Part shown: piece by piece, positions 36,515-44,582 of the stretch
How positions within the stretch are numbered: position 1 is the stretch's first letter
Layout of the letters: each line of letters starts with the position of its first letter
Assembly: GCF_006980715.1 (NCBI RefSeq)
Contig: NZ_SBHN01000009.1
Span: 1 to 64,000, forward strand
Length of the DNA stretch: 64,000 bases
Direction of reading: 5' to 3'
From: Telmatospirillum sp. J64-1
GTDB taxonomy: Bacteria > Pseudomonadota > Alphaproteobacteria > Rhodospirillales > Magnetospirillaceae
The notes under the pieces: model-generated
What the model was told of the DNA's origin: nothing
Databases searched by the model: none
What the model saw: the letters and a program-made list of their open reading frames with translations, nothing else
Program-made: the position numbers and the translations under genes

Positions 36515-37135
36515 CTAGCGGTGGCAGACATTGCAGTGAGTGAGGAATTCCGGATCGCGGACGCCATGAAGCCGCGCCAGTTCCGGTCCCAATTCCGCCT
36601 GATCGCGCGGCGGTTCCCAATCCATCACGGTCACCGCCTCGCGCGGGCGCAGATGCGGCTCGGGATCCCGGTGGCAGTCCAGGCACCAGCTCATGGTGAA
36701 GTCGTTGTCGCGCCGCGTCGCCACCATCTCGTCGATACGGCCATGGCAGGTCTCGCAGCCCACGCCCTTGGAGACATGGATGCCGTGATGGAAATAGCTG
36801 TGCTCGGGCAAGGGCGCGACGCGCTGCCAGCGCAAGGGCTCGACCTCGGGCGGTTCCTCCGCCGGATAGTGGCAGCCCATGCAGGTGGTCATGGGCGGAA
36901 ATCCGGCGGATGCGCCGAACTCGACGCTGGCATGGCAGAAACGGCAATCGATCTCCAGTTCCCCCACATGCAGCGCATGGCTGAAGGGCACCGGCTGCGG
37001 CGGTGCCGTCCGCGCCGCCTCGGCCGTGAGACCGCGCAGCAGAACGAGCGAAAGCACCACCATCGCCAGGGCGACCAAAACGACGATCAGCGATAGCCGA
37101 CGGTCGAACCGCGCGACCGGGCCGTCCTGGGCCAT
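36515..37135 (-). CDS. actA: Alternative complex III subunit ActA, pentaheme cytochrome c
   Basis: Protein of 206 aa. One N-terminal TM anchor (~residues 14-34) is followed by five CxxCH sites: CRFCH, CMGCH, CETCH, CLDCH and CNVCH. It is the periplasmic multiheme subunit of quinol:cytochrome c oxidoreductase. Its first 49 bases overlap the 3' end of the upstream SDR gene in another frame. The ATG has AGGGGG ten bases before it. It heads actABCDEF. Confidence 0.93.
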   Translation of the reverse strand: MAQDGPVARFDRRLSLIVVLVALAMVVLSLVLLRGLTAEAARTAPPQPVPFSHALHVGELEIDCRFCHASVEFGASAGFPPMTTCMGCHYPAEEPPEVEPLRWQRVAPLPEHSYFHHGIHVSKGVGCETCHGRIDEMVATRRDNDFTMSWCLDCHRDPEPHLRPREAVTVMDWEPPRDQAELGPELARLHGVRDPEFLTHCNVCHR

Positions 37136-38226
37136 GGGCGATGCCCCCTGTTTCCAGCCATTGCTCCTCGTCCTCTAGGTAAGGGCTTGGAACGCAGGGC
37201 CAATTCCTCATCCGTCGCCCTCCTTTTGGAGAGGAACATCATCATCGGCGCCAGCAGGAAACCTGCCGCCGCCCCAATGGCCAATGCCTTGACCGGACGG
37301 GGCAGCATGTTCAGCCGTAAGGCCAGGCTGTCATCCTCGGCCTGGTCGTTGAAACGGCCCGCCGTCCGGTGCATCTCCGCCGGGGGCGTCTCGAACAGAT
37401 TGGCGGGGCGGTCAGGGGAAACCGTCTCGGTCAGGAACTGGCTGTCCACCGCATGGGAGGCGGCATAGCGGTCGAGCCAGGCACCGGGCAGGAAACGCGC
37501 GCCCAGGATGGTCTGGATTGCGGGCCAGCCCACCCAGGTCTCGCGCTTGCCCCTATCCGCCGCCCAGACGACGGCACGCCCCGCCAGTTCGGGGGTGAAG
37601 ATGGGCGGCACCGGCTGGGGATGGCGGTCCAGATGCGACAGGCTCCATTCGAATTGCGGCGTGTCATGGGCCGGCAGATGGACGCTGATCACCTTCACAT
37701 GGCTGTCCTGGGCGATCAGTTCGGAACGCACCGAATCGAGGAAGCCGCGCAGGGCGAATTTGGCCCCGCAATAGGCCGATTGCAGCGGAATGCCGCGATA
37801 GGCAAGCGCCGACCCCACCTGCACGATCGTCCCCCAGTCGCGCGGCTTCATACGCTTCAGCGCCGTCCGCACGCCGTAGACGCCGCCCAGATAGGTGACT
37901 TCGGTGGCGCGCTTGTATTCCTCGGGCGTGATGTCCTCGAACCACGAGAAAATCGTCGCCATGGCAGAATTGACCCAGATGTCGATGGGCCCCAGCACAT
38001 GCTCGATCTCCTCGGCGGCCTTTTCCAGCCCTTCGGCATCGGTGACGTCGCAGGGCACCACATGGGCCGAACCGCCCAGGGCTTCGACTTCGGCCCGCGC
38101 CTTTTCCAATCCCTCGCGCGAACGGGCGATCAGGCCGACATGGGCGCCTTGCCGGGCGAATTCGAGGGCGATGGCCCGCCCCACCCCTGCCGAGGCCCCG
38201 GTCACGACGACGACCTTGTCCTTCAT
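37087..38226 (-). CDS. Short-chain dehydrogenase/reductase with C-terminal membrane segment
   Basis: SDR of 379 aa, about 100 aa longer than a minimal SDR. The cofactor motif is TGASAGVGRAIA; the catalytic residues are Ser in VGSALAYRG and Tyr/Lys in SAYCGAKFAL. The C-terminal extension has one TM helix (VKALAIGAAAGFLLAPMMMFL) and a basic tail, suggesting membrane association. The start at MKDKVVVV was chosen because GGGAG lies nine bases upstream; an ATG three codons earlier abuts that site. It precedes and overlaps actA. Substrate unknown. Confidence 0.9.
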   Translation of the reverse strand: MKDKVVVVTGASAGVGRAIALEFARQGAHVGLIARSREGLEKARAEVEALGGSAHVVPCDVTDAEGLEKAAEEIEHVLGPIDIWVNSAMATIFSWFEDITPEEYKRATEVTYLGGVYGVRTALKRMKPRDWGTIVQVGSALAYRGIPLQSAYCGAKFALRGFLDSVRSELIAQDSHVKVISVHLPAHDTPQFEWSLSHLDRHPQPVPPIFTPELAGRAVVWAADRGKRETWVGWPAIQTILGARFLPGAWLDRYAASHAVDSQFLTETVSPDRPANLFETPPAEMHRTAGRFNDQAEDDSLALRLNMLPRPVKALAIGAAAGFLLAPMMMFLSKRRATDEELALRSKPLPRGRGAMAGNRGHRPWPRTARSRGSTVGYR

Positions 38227-38380
38227 GGCTTCCATCTCCCTTTGGCCGGTTGAGATAGCTCGCCATTTGGGCCCGAAGAGGCGGCACAAAAAGCCATTTG
38301 CGCCTGATAAGAAGGGGGAACCAGCACAAGTCTCGCTCGTTGACCAAGCAGGAGCCTGCTAACGGAAAGGAGCCCGAGAC

Positions 38381-40135
38381 ATGGCGGAAACCGCGTCCGA
38401 CCTGCTTGTCGACACCCTGATCGACTGGGGTGTGGAGGTCATTTTCGGACTGCCCGGCGATGGCATCAACGGGGTCTTCGAGGCGTTGCGCAAACGCCAG
38501 GACAAGATCCGTTTCGTCCAGGTCCGGCACGAGGAAGCCGCCGCCTTCATGGCCTGCGGCTATGCCAAGGTCACGGGCAAGCTGGGCTGCTGCGTCGCCA
38601 CCTCGGGGCCGGGCGGCATCCATCTCCTGAACGGGCTCTACGACGCCAAGCTGGACGGCGTGCCGGTCCTGGCCATCACCGGAATGCAGTTCCACGATTT
38701 GCTGAACACCCATACCCAGCAGGATGTGGAACTGGACAAGGTCTTCATGGATGTCGCGGTCTACAACAACCGCGTCATGGGACCGGCGCATATGGGGAAC
38801 GTGATCTCGCAGGCCTGCCGTACCGCCCTGGCACGCAAGGGCGTGGCCCATGTCACCATTCCGGTGGACATCCAGTCCATGCCGCTGGGCAAGGACACGC
38901 CCTCCAAGCGCAACAAGCCCGCCCATGTCTCGCAGGTCTTCGCCCAGAGCGCCGGCCTGCCCGACGAGAGCGCCCTGCACCAGGCCGCCGCGATCCTCAA
39001 TGACGGCCAGAAGGTGATGATCCTGGCCGGGCGCGGCGCCATCGGCTGCACCGACGAGCTCGAACAGATCGCCGAACTACTGGCCGCCCCCATCGGCAAG
39101 CCGCTGCTGGGCAAGATGGTGCTGCCGGACGACAGCCCCTATACCACCGGCGGCGTCGGGCTGCTGGGCACCAAGCCTTCGCAGGAGGCGCTGGAAAGTT
39201 GCGACACGCTGCTGATCATCGGCAGCACCTTTCCCTATATCGAATATTATCCCAAGCCGGGCCAAGCGCGCTGCGTGCAGATCGACCTGGAGGCCGAACG
39301 CATCGGCCTGCGCTATCCCGCCGAAGTCGGGCTGGTGGGCGATTCGCTCCAGACCCTGCGCCATCTGATCCCGTTGTTGCAGCGCAAGCCCGACCGTTCC
39401 TTCCTGGAAAAGGCCCAGGCGGGCATGAAGGAATGGTGGGAATTGATGGAGAAGCGCGCCACCAACCAATCCAAGCCGATGAAGCCCCAGGTAGTGGCCT
39501 GGGAATTGGGCAAGCGGCTGAAGAGCGACGCCATCTTCTTCTCGGATTCCGGCACCATCGCCACCTGGTATGCCCGCCAGATCAAATACCGGCGGGGCCA
39601 GATCTGCAGCCTTTCCGGAAATCTGGCGACCATGGCCTGCGGCCTGCCCTATGCCATCGCCGCCCAGGTCGCCTTTCCCGCGCGGCAGGTGGTGGCGCTG
39701 GTCGGCGATGGCGGCTTCACCATGCTGATGGGCGAATTCGCCAATTGCGTGAAATACGGCCTGCCGGTCAAGATCGTCGTCGTCAACAATGCCTCGCTGG
39801 GCCAGATCAAGTGGGAGCAGATGGTCTTCCTGGGCAATCCGGAATTCGCCTGCGACCTGCAACCCATCGATTTCGCCATGTTTGCCCGGGCCTGCGGTGC
39901 CAAGGGCTATACCATCGACGACCCGGCGACCTGCGGCGACATCCTGAGCCAGGCCCTGGCCGAGCCCGGCCCGGTGATCATCAACGCCCTGGTGGACACC
40001 CATGAACCGCCGATGCCGCCCAAGGTCAGCCTGCAGCAGGCCGAGAAGCTGGCGGAATCCCTGGTTCGCGGCACCCCCGATGCCGGGAAGATCGCAACCA
40101 CGATCATGGGATCGAGGGCGCGTGAGATCATCTGA
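38381..40135 (+). CDS. Thiamine-diphosphate enzyme, pyruvate oxidase/dehydrogenase (PoxB)-like
   Basis: Protein of 584 aa with the three ThDP-family domains. The cofactor-activating Glu lies in RHEEAAAFMACGYAK. The central domain shows an FAD/nucleotide-binding pattern (ILAGRGAIG). The Mg-ThDP motif is GDGGFTMLMGEFANCVKYGLPVKIVVVNN (split here: GDGGF, then VVVNN). GGAAAGGAG precedes the ATG. PoxB oxidises pyruvate to acetate and CO2 and passes electrons to quinone. Acetolactate synthase or oxalyl-CoA-type activities are alternatives. It starts a four-gene operon with an enolase-superfamily enzyme and an FAD/Fe-S dehydrogenase. Confidence 0.88.
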   Translation: MAETASDLLVDTLIDWGVEVIFGLPGDGINGVFEALRKRQDKIRFVQVRHEEAAAFMACGYAKVTGKLGCCVATSGPGGIHLLNGLYDAKLDGVPVLAITGMQFHDLLNTHTQQDVELDKVFMDVAVYNNRVMGPAHMGNVISQACRTALARKGVAHVTIPVDIQSMPLGKDTPSKRNKPAHVSQVFAQSAGLPDESALHQAAAILNDGQKVMILAGRGAIGCTDELEQIAELLAAPIGKPLLGKMVLPDDSPYTTGGVGLLGTKPSQEALESCDTLLIIGSTFPYIEYYPKPGQARCVQIDLEAERIGLRYPAEVGLVGDSLQTLRHLIPLLQRKPDRSFLEKAQAGMKEWWELMEKRATNQSKPMKPQVVAWELGKRLKSDAIFFSDSGTIATWYARQIKYRRGQICSLSGNLATMACGLPYAIAAQVAFPARQVVALVGDGGFTMLMGEFANCVKYGLPVKIVVVNNASLGQIKWEQMVFLGNPEFACDLQPIDFAMFARACGAKGYTIDDPATCGDILSQALAEPGPVIINALVDTHEPPMPPKVSLQQAEKLAESLVRGTPDAGKIATTIMGSRAREII

Positions 40136-40139
40136 GGCC

Positions 40140-41234
40140 ATGCTCGCCCCTGTCCCGATCCGCAGCGTCAAGGTCCATGCCCTGACCATCCCGACCGAGG
40201 AGAGGGAATCCGACGGCACCTTGGACTGGACCTCGACCACCATGATCCTGGTCGAGGTCACGGCGGGCGGGCGCACCGGCTTCGGCTATACCTATGCCCA
40301 TAAGGCCGCCGCTGAACTGATCCGCGACAAGCTGGCAGGGCTGGTGGTGGGATGCGACGCCATGGCGATTCCGGCGGCCTGGAAATCCATGGTCGAGGCC
40401 GTGCGCAATCTCGGCCGCCCGGGCTTGGCCTCGGAAGCCATCGCGGCGGTGGATACCGCCCTTTGGGACGTGAAGGCGCGGCTGCTGTCGGTACCGCTGG
40501 CGCGGCTGATGGGGATGGTCCGCGAGTCGGTGACGGTCTATGGCAGCGGCGGCTTCACATCCATGTCCATCGCGGAACTGACGGAACAACTCGGCCGCTG
40601 GGCTGAAAGCGGCATCGCCATGGTCAAGATGAAGGTCGGCAGCAACCCGGCCCAAGACCTGGATCGCGTCGCCGCCGCCCGCCAGGCCATCGGCCCTTCG
40701 GTCTCCCTGATGGTCGATGCCAATGGCGCCTATGGGCGCAAGCAGGCCTGCGCCATGGCCGAGGGCTTTGCCCGGCATGACGTGATCTGGTTCGAGGAGC
40801 CCGTCTCCTCGGACGACCTTGAAGGGCTTGCGATGATCCGGACGAGGGTGCCGCACTGCGTCGAGATCGCCGCCGGGGAATATGGCTACGATCTGAGCTA
40901 TTTCTTCCGGATGCTGGAGGCGGGCGCGGTGGATGTGCTGCAAGCCGACGCCACGCGCTGCATGGGCCTGACGGAATTCCTGCGCACCGGCGCCCTGTGC
41001 GAAGCCATGTCCACGCCTCTTTCGGCCCATACCGCCCCGGCCCTGCATCTCCACGCCTGTTGCGCCCTGCCCGCCTTGCGGCATATGGAATATTTCCACG
41101 ACCATGTGCGCATCGAGGAAATGCTGTTCGAGGGCGTGACGAAGCCGCGCAACGGCAAGCTGGCCCCCGATCTTTCCCGCCCCGGCATGGGATTGGAACC
41201 GCGCCGCGACGTCGTCGAACGCTGGGCCGCCTGA
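40140..41234 (+). CDS. Enolase-superfamily enzyme, mandelate racemase/sugar-acid dehydratase type
   Basis: Protein of 364 aa. The N-terminal capping domain is followed by a barrel with mandelate-racemase-subgroup residues: K-x-K in VKMKVG, metal ligands in MVDANGAYG, WFEEPVSSDD and AAGEYGYD, and the His of LSAHTAPALH. Chemistry starts by removing the proton alpha to a carboxylate, typically dehydrating an acid sugar to a 2-keto-3-deoxy acid. It lies four bases after the ThDP gene, which it may supply. The exact substrate cannot be read. Confidence 0.9.
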   Translation: MLAPVPIRSVKVHALTIPTEERESDGTLDWTSTTMILVEVTAGGRTGFGYTYAHKAAAELIRDKLAGLVVGCDAMAIPAAWKSMVEAVRNLGRPGLASEAIAAVDTALWDVKARLLSVPLARLMGMVRESVTVYGSGGFTSMSIAELTEQLGRWAESGIAMVKMKVGSNPAQDLDRVAAARQAIGPSVSLMVDANGAYGRKQACAMAEGFARHDVIWFEEPVSSDDLEGLAMIRTRVPHCVEIAAGEYGYDLSYFFRMLEAGAVDVLQADATRCMGLTEFLRTGALCEAMSTPLSAHTAPALHLHACCALPALRHMEYFHDHVRIEEMLFEGVTKPRNGKLAPDLSRPGMGLEPRRDVVERWAA

Positions 41235-41258
41235 CAGTCCCGATCGAGAAGGAGAGAC

Positions 41259-44165
41259 ATGGCGCGCCTGCCCCAGCCCAAGCCTGTTTCCCTCTCGGCC
41301 GAGGCTTCGCAGTCGCTGGCCCGTGACCTGGCCCGGCGCGTCTCGGGCGAAGTCCGCTTCGATACGGGCGCGCGTGCCCTCTACGCCACCGATTCCTCCA
41401 ATTACCGGCAAATTCCCATCGGTGTGGTGCTGCCGAGAACGGAGCGCGACCTGATCGAGGCCATTGCCGTCTGCCGCGATCATGGCGTGCCCATCCTGGC
41501 CCGCGCGGGCGGCACCAGCCTGGCCGGTCAGAGCTGCAATGCCGCCGTGATCCTGGATTGCTCGAAATATTTCAACCGCGTCCTCTCGGTCGATCCGCAA
41601 AAGCGCCTAGCCCGCGTCGAACCGGGCTGCGTGCTCGATTCGCTGCGGGACGAGGCCCAACCCCATGGCTTGACCTTCGGCCCCGATCCCTCGACCCATA
41701 GCCGCTGCGGCCTGGGCGGCATGATCGGCAACAATTCCTGCGGCGTGCATTCCATCATGGCCGGACGTGTCGCCGACAATGTGCAAAGCATGGAGGTGCT
41801 GACCTATGACGGCCTGCGCCTGCGCGTCGGCCCGACGCCGGAAGAGGAACTGGACCGCCTGATCGCCCTGGGGGGACGGCGCGGCGAAATCTATGCCGGG
41901 CTGAAGCACCTGCGCGACAGTTATGCCGGTCTGATCCGCGCATGCTATCCGAAGATTCCGCGCCTGGTTTCGGGCTACAATCTCGATGCCCTGCTGCCCG
42001 AGAACGGCTTCAACCTCGCCCGCGCTTTGGTCGGCAGCGAAGGCACCTGCGTCACGATCCTTTCAGCCGAGGTCAACCTGATCCCCCGCCCGCCCCACCG
42101 CGTGCTGCTGGTGCTGGGCTATCCCGATGTCTACCATGCCGGTGACCATGTCCTGCGCATCCTGGGTTTCGGGCCGGTGGGGCTGGAAGGGATGGATGCC
42201 CCGCTGACGGAATACATGCGGCGCAAGAACATCCATGTGGAGATGCTCGACGCCCTGCCCCGTGGAAAAGGCTGGCTGCTGGCGGAATTCGGCGGCGACA
42301 GCCCGGAAGAGGCCGAGGACAAGGCCCGGGCCTGCATGGACACCCTGCGCCGGGAAACCGACCCGCCGGAGATGAAACTGTTCGAGGACCCCACCGAACA
42401 GGAAGACATCTGGACCATCCGCGAAGCGGGTCTGGGCGCCACCGCCTTCGTCCCCGGCCATCCCGATACCTGGGAGGGCTGGGAGGACGCCGCCGTCCCG
42501 CCCGCCCGTCTCGGCGCTTACCTGCGCGATTTCCGCACCTTGCTGGAACGCTACGGCTATCCCTGCTCGCTCTACGGTCATTTCGGCGATGGCTGCGTCC
42601 ATGTCCGCATCCCCTTCGACCTGACCACGCAAGAGGGGATCGGAAAATATCGCCGCTTCACCGAACAGGCCGCCGACCTGGTCCTGAAATATGGCGGCTC
42701 GCTGTCGGGCGAGCATGGCGACGGTATCTCGCGCGCGGAATTGCTGCCCAGGATGTTCGGCCCGGAACTGATCAAGGCCTTCCGCGATTTCAAGACTCTA
42801 TGGGACCCGCTGAACCGGATGAATCCGGGCCGCATCGTCTCGCCCTATTCCCGCACCGAACATCTGCGCCTCGGCGAAGGTTTCAAGCCGGCCAAGCCCC
42901 CGACCGCCTTCGCCTTCTCCGAGGATGGCGGCAGTTTCGGCCATGCCAGCATGCGCTGCGTCGGCGTCGGCCAATGCCGGCGCAAGGAAGGCGGGGTGAT
43001 GTGTCCCAGCTACATGGTTACGCGGGAAGAAATGCACAGCACGCGGGGCCGCTCTCATCTGCTGTTCGAGATGATGCATGGCGCACTGAAGGAGGAAGGC
43101 TGGCGCTCTGAAGCCGTCCACGAGGCGCTGGACCTCTGCCTGTCCTGCAAGGGCTGCAAGCGCGATTGCCCGGTCAATGTGGACATGGCGACCTACAAGG
43201 CGGAGTTCCAGCATCATTACTACAAGGGCCGTCTGCGCCCCAGGGAGGCCTATTCCATGGGGCTGATCTTCTGGTGGTCGCGCCTCGCCTCGCTGTTCCC
43301 GGGCCTCAGCAACCTCATTCTTCAGACCCCGGCCTTGGCGGGAATGGTCAAGGCGATCGGCGGCATCGCCCCGGAACGCGCGATGCCGTGCTATGCAGCG
43401 CAGACCTTCCGCCAGCGCTGGAAACGGCGGGCGGCGCGCAATGCCCATTGCCCGCCGGTGATCCTGTTCGTCGATACCTTCACCAATCATTTCCATACCG
43501 ACGTGGCCATGGCCACCGCCGAAGTGCTGGAAGATGCGGGCTTCCGCGTCGTCGTGCCCAGGCGTCCCCTCTGCTGCGGACGTCCCCTTTACGCCTGGGG
43601 CATGCTGGATTTGGCACGGCGAAACCTGCGCCAGGTGATGGACGAACTGGCGCCGCTGATCGAGGACGGCGCGGCCATCGTCGGTCCCGAACCGGCCTGC
43701 CTGTCGGCCCTGCATGACGAATTGCCGGACCTCTTTCCCGATGACGAACGGGCGGCGCGCATCGCCGAACGCACCCGGACCCTGGCGGATTTCCTGATCA
43801 GGCGGGGCTATGCGCCGCCTGTGCTGGAACGCCGCGCCCTGCTCCATCTCCATTGCCATCACCATGCCGTCTTCGGCTATGCCCATGACGAGGATCTGCT
43901 CGATGCCATGAGGCTGGACTGGCACAAGCTGGACTCGGGCTGCTGCGGCATGGCCGGGTCCTTCGGCTTCGAGAAGTCCCATTACGGCGTCGCCATGCAG
44001 GCGGGGGAACGGGTGCTGCTGCCTGCGGTGCGCCAGGCCGACGACTCCACCCTGATCATCAGCGACGGTTTTTCCTGCCGCGAACAGATCGCAGGCGCCA
44101 CCGGCCGCCAAGCACTGCATTCCGCACAGGTCCTCCGGATGGCCCTGCATAACCGTGACATTTGA
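41259..44165 (+). CDS. Fused FAD/Fe-S 2-hydroxyacid dehydrogenase (GlcD-GlcF / YdiJ-like)
   Basis: Protein of 968 aa. Residues ~25-540 form a PCMH-type FAD domain and FAD-oxidase C-terminal domain (ARAGGTSLAGQSCN; GLGGMIGNNSCG; SGEHGDGISR). Ferredoxin-type cysteines follow (CVGVGQCRRKEGGVMC; CLSCKGCKRDCP). The C-terminus has two CCG heterodisulfide-reductase-like repeats (LCCGRPLYAWG; GCCGMAGSFG). This matches D-lactate or D-2-hydroxyglutarate dehydrogenases that feed the quinone pool. It lies 24 bases after the enolase-superfamily gene, so it probably oxidises a 2-hydroxyacid of the same route. Confidence 0.92.
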   Translation: MARLPQPKPVSLSAEASQSLARDLARRVSGEVRFDTGARALYATDSSNYRQIPIGVVLPRTERDLIEAIAVCRDHGVPILARAGGTSLAGQSCNAAVILDCSKYFNRVLSVDPQKRLARVEPGCVLDSLRDEAQPHGLTFGPDPSTHSRCGLGGMIGNNSCGVHSIMAGRVADNVQSMEVLTYDGLRLRVGPTPEEELDRLIALGGRRGEIYAGLKHLRDSYAGLIRACYPKIPRLVSGYNLDALLPENGFNLARALVGSEGTCVTILSAEVNLIPRPPHRVLLVLGYPDVYHAGDHVLRILGFGPVGLEGMDAPLTEYMRRKNIHVEMLDALPRGKGWLLAEFGGDSPEEAEDKARACMDTLRRETDPPEMKLFEDPTEQEDIWTIREAGLGATAFVPGHPDTWEGWEDAAVPPARLGAYLRDFRTLLERYGYPCSLYGHFGDGCVHVRIPFDLTTQEGIGKYRRFTEQAADLVLKYGGSLSGEHGDGISRAELLPRMFGPELIKAFRDFKTLWDPLNRMNPGRIVSPYSRTEHLRLGEGFKPAKPPTAFAFSEDGGSFGHASMRCVGVGQCRRKEGGVMCPSYMVTREEMHSTRGRSHLLFEMMHGALKEEGWRSEAVHEALDLCLSCKGCKRDCPVNVDMATYKAEFQHHYYKGRLRPREAYSMGLIFWWSRLASLFPGLSNLILQTPALAGMVKAIGGIAPERAMPCYAAQTFRQRWKRRAARNAHCPPVILFVDTFTNHFHTDVAMATAEVLEDAGFRVVVPRRPLCCGRPLYAWGMLDLARRNLRQVMDELAPLIEDGAAIVGPEPACLSALHDELPDLFPDDERAARIAERTRTLADFLIRRGYAPPVLERRALLHLHCHHHAVFGYAHDEDLLDAMRLDWHKLDSGCCGMAGSFGFEKSHYGVAMQAGERVLLPAVRQADDSTLIISDGFSCREQIAGATGRQALHSAQVLRMALHNRDI

Positions 44166-44184
44166 GAAGAAGAAGGAGACTGCC

Positions 44185-44556
44185 ATGCCCGCCATCGGAC
44201 GCCGTCTCTGGGCCATCGCCGAGGGTTATATCCCTGGCGAAAGCACCGGCCCCGAACCCGCGATGACCAGCCATGAAACAATCTGCATGCTCAATGCTGG
44301 CGAGACCGATGCGCAGGTGAGGATTACCCTCTATTTCACCGATCGCGACCCCGTCGGCCCCTATCGCGTCACCGTTCCGGCCAAGCGGACAATGCATCTG
44401 CGCTTCAACGAATTGCAGGACCCGGAACCGGTGCCGCGCGATACCGATTATGCCAGCCTCATCGAGTCCGACCAGCCCATCGTCTGCCAGCATACCCGCC
44501 TGGATTCCCGCCAGGCGGAACTGGGACTGATCACGACCATCGCTTATTCGGAATAG
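44185..44556 (+). CDS. ASRT family protein ('sensory rhodopsin transducer' homologue)
   Basis: Protein of 123 aa that closely follows the Anabaena sensory rhodopsin transducer family: RRLWAIAEGYIP, MTSHETICMLNAGE, YFTDRDPVGPYRVTVPA, PRDTDYASLIESD and HTRLDSRQAE. The fold is a small beta-sandwich, usually tetrameric, proposed to bind small molecules such as sugars. AAGGAG precedes the ATG. It is 19 bases downstream of the 2-hydroxyacid dehydrogenase in the same operon, and there is no rhodopsin gene in the window. A metabolite-binding role is therefore more likely than light signalling. Confidence 0.9.
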   Translation: MPAIGRRLWAIAEGYIPGESTGPEPAMTSHETICMLNAGETDAQVRITLYFTDRDPVGPYRVTVPAKRTMHLRFNELQDPEPVPRDTDYASLIESDQPIVCQHTRLDSRQAELGLITTIAYSE

Positions 44557-44576
44557 GCGGGGGACTTGCCCCCGCC
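44556..44576. terminator. Hairpin between convergent ASRT and RTX genes
   Basis: GGCGGGGG (44556-44563) and CCCCCGCC (44569-44576) form a perfect 8-bp stem with loop ACTTG between two convergent stops. No T-run is present; a bidirectional terminator is likely. Confidence 0.55.
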
Positions 44577-44582
44577 GCATCC

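Noticed and set aside
34240-36543. 767-codon plus-strand frame opposite actB
   Set aside because: ActB on the minus strand has four Fe-S cysteine clusters and a Tat-like signal; the antisense frame has no family features.
44185-44556. Light-sensing role for the ASRT protein
   Set aside because: No rhodopsin or retinal-synthesis gene is in the window and the operon is metabolic. The name reflects the Anabaena founder protein only.
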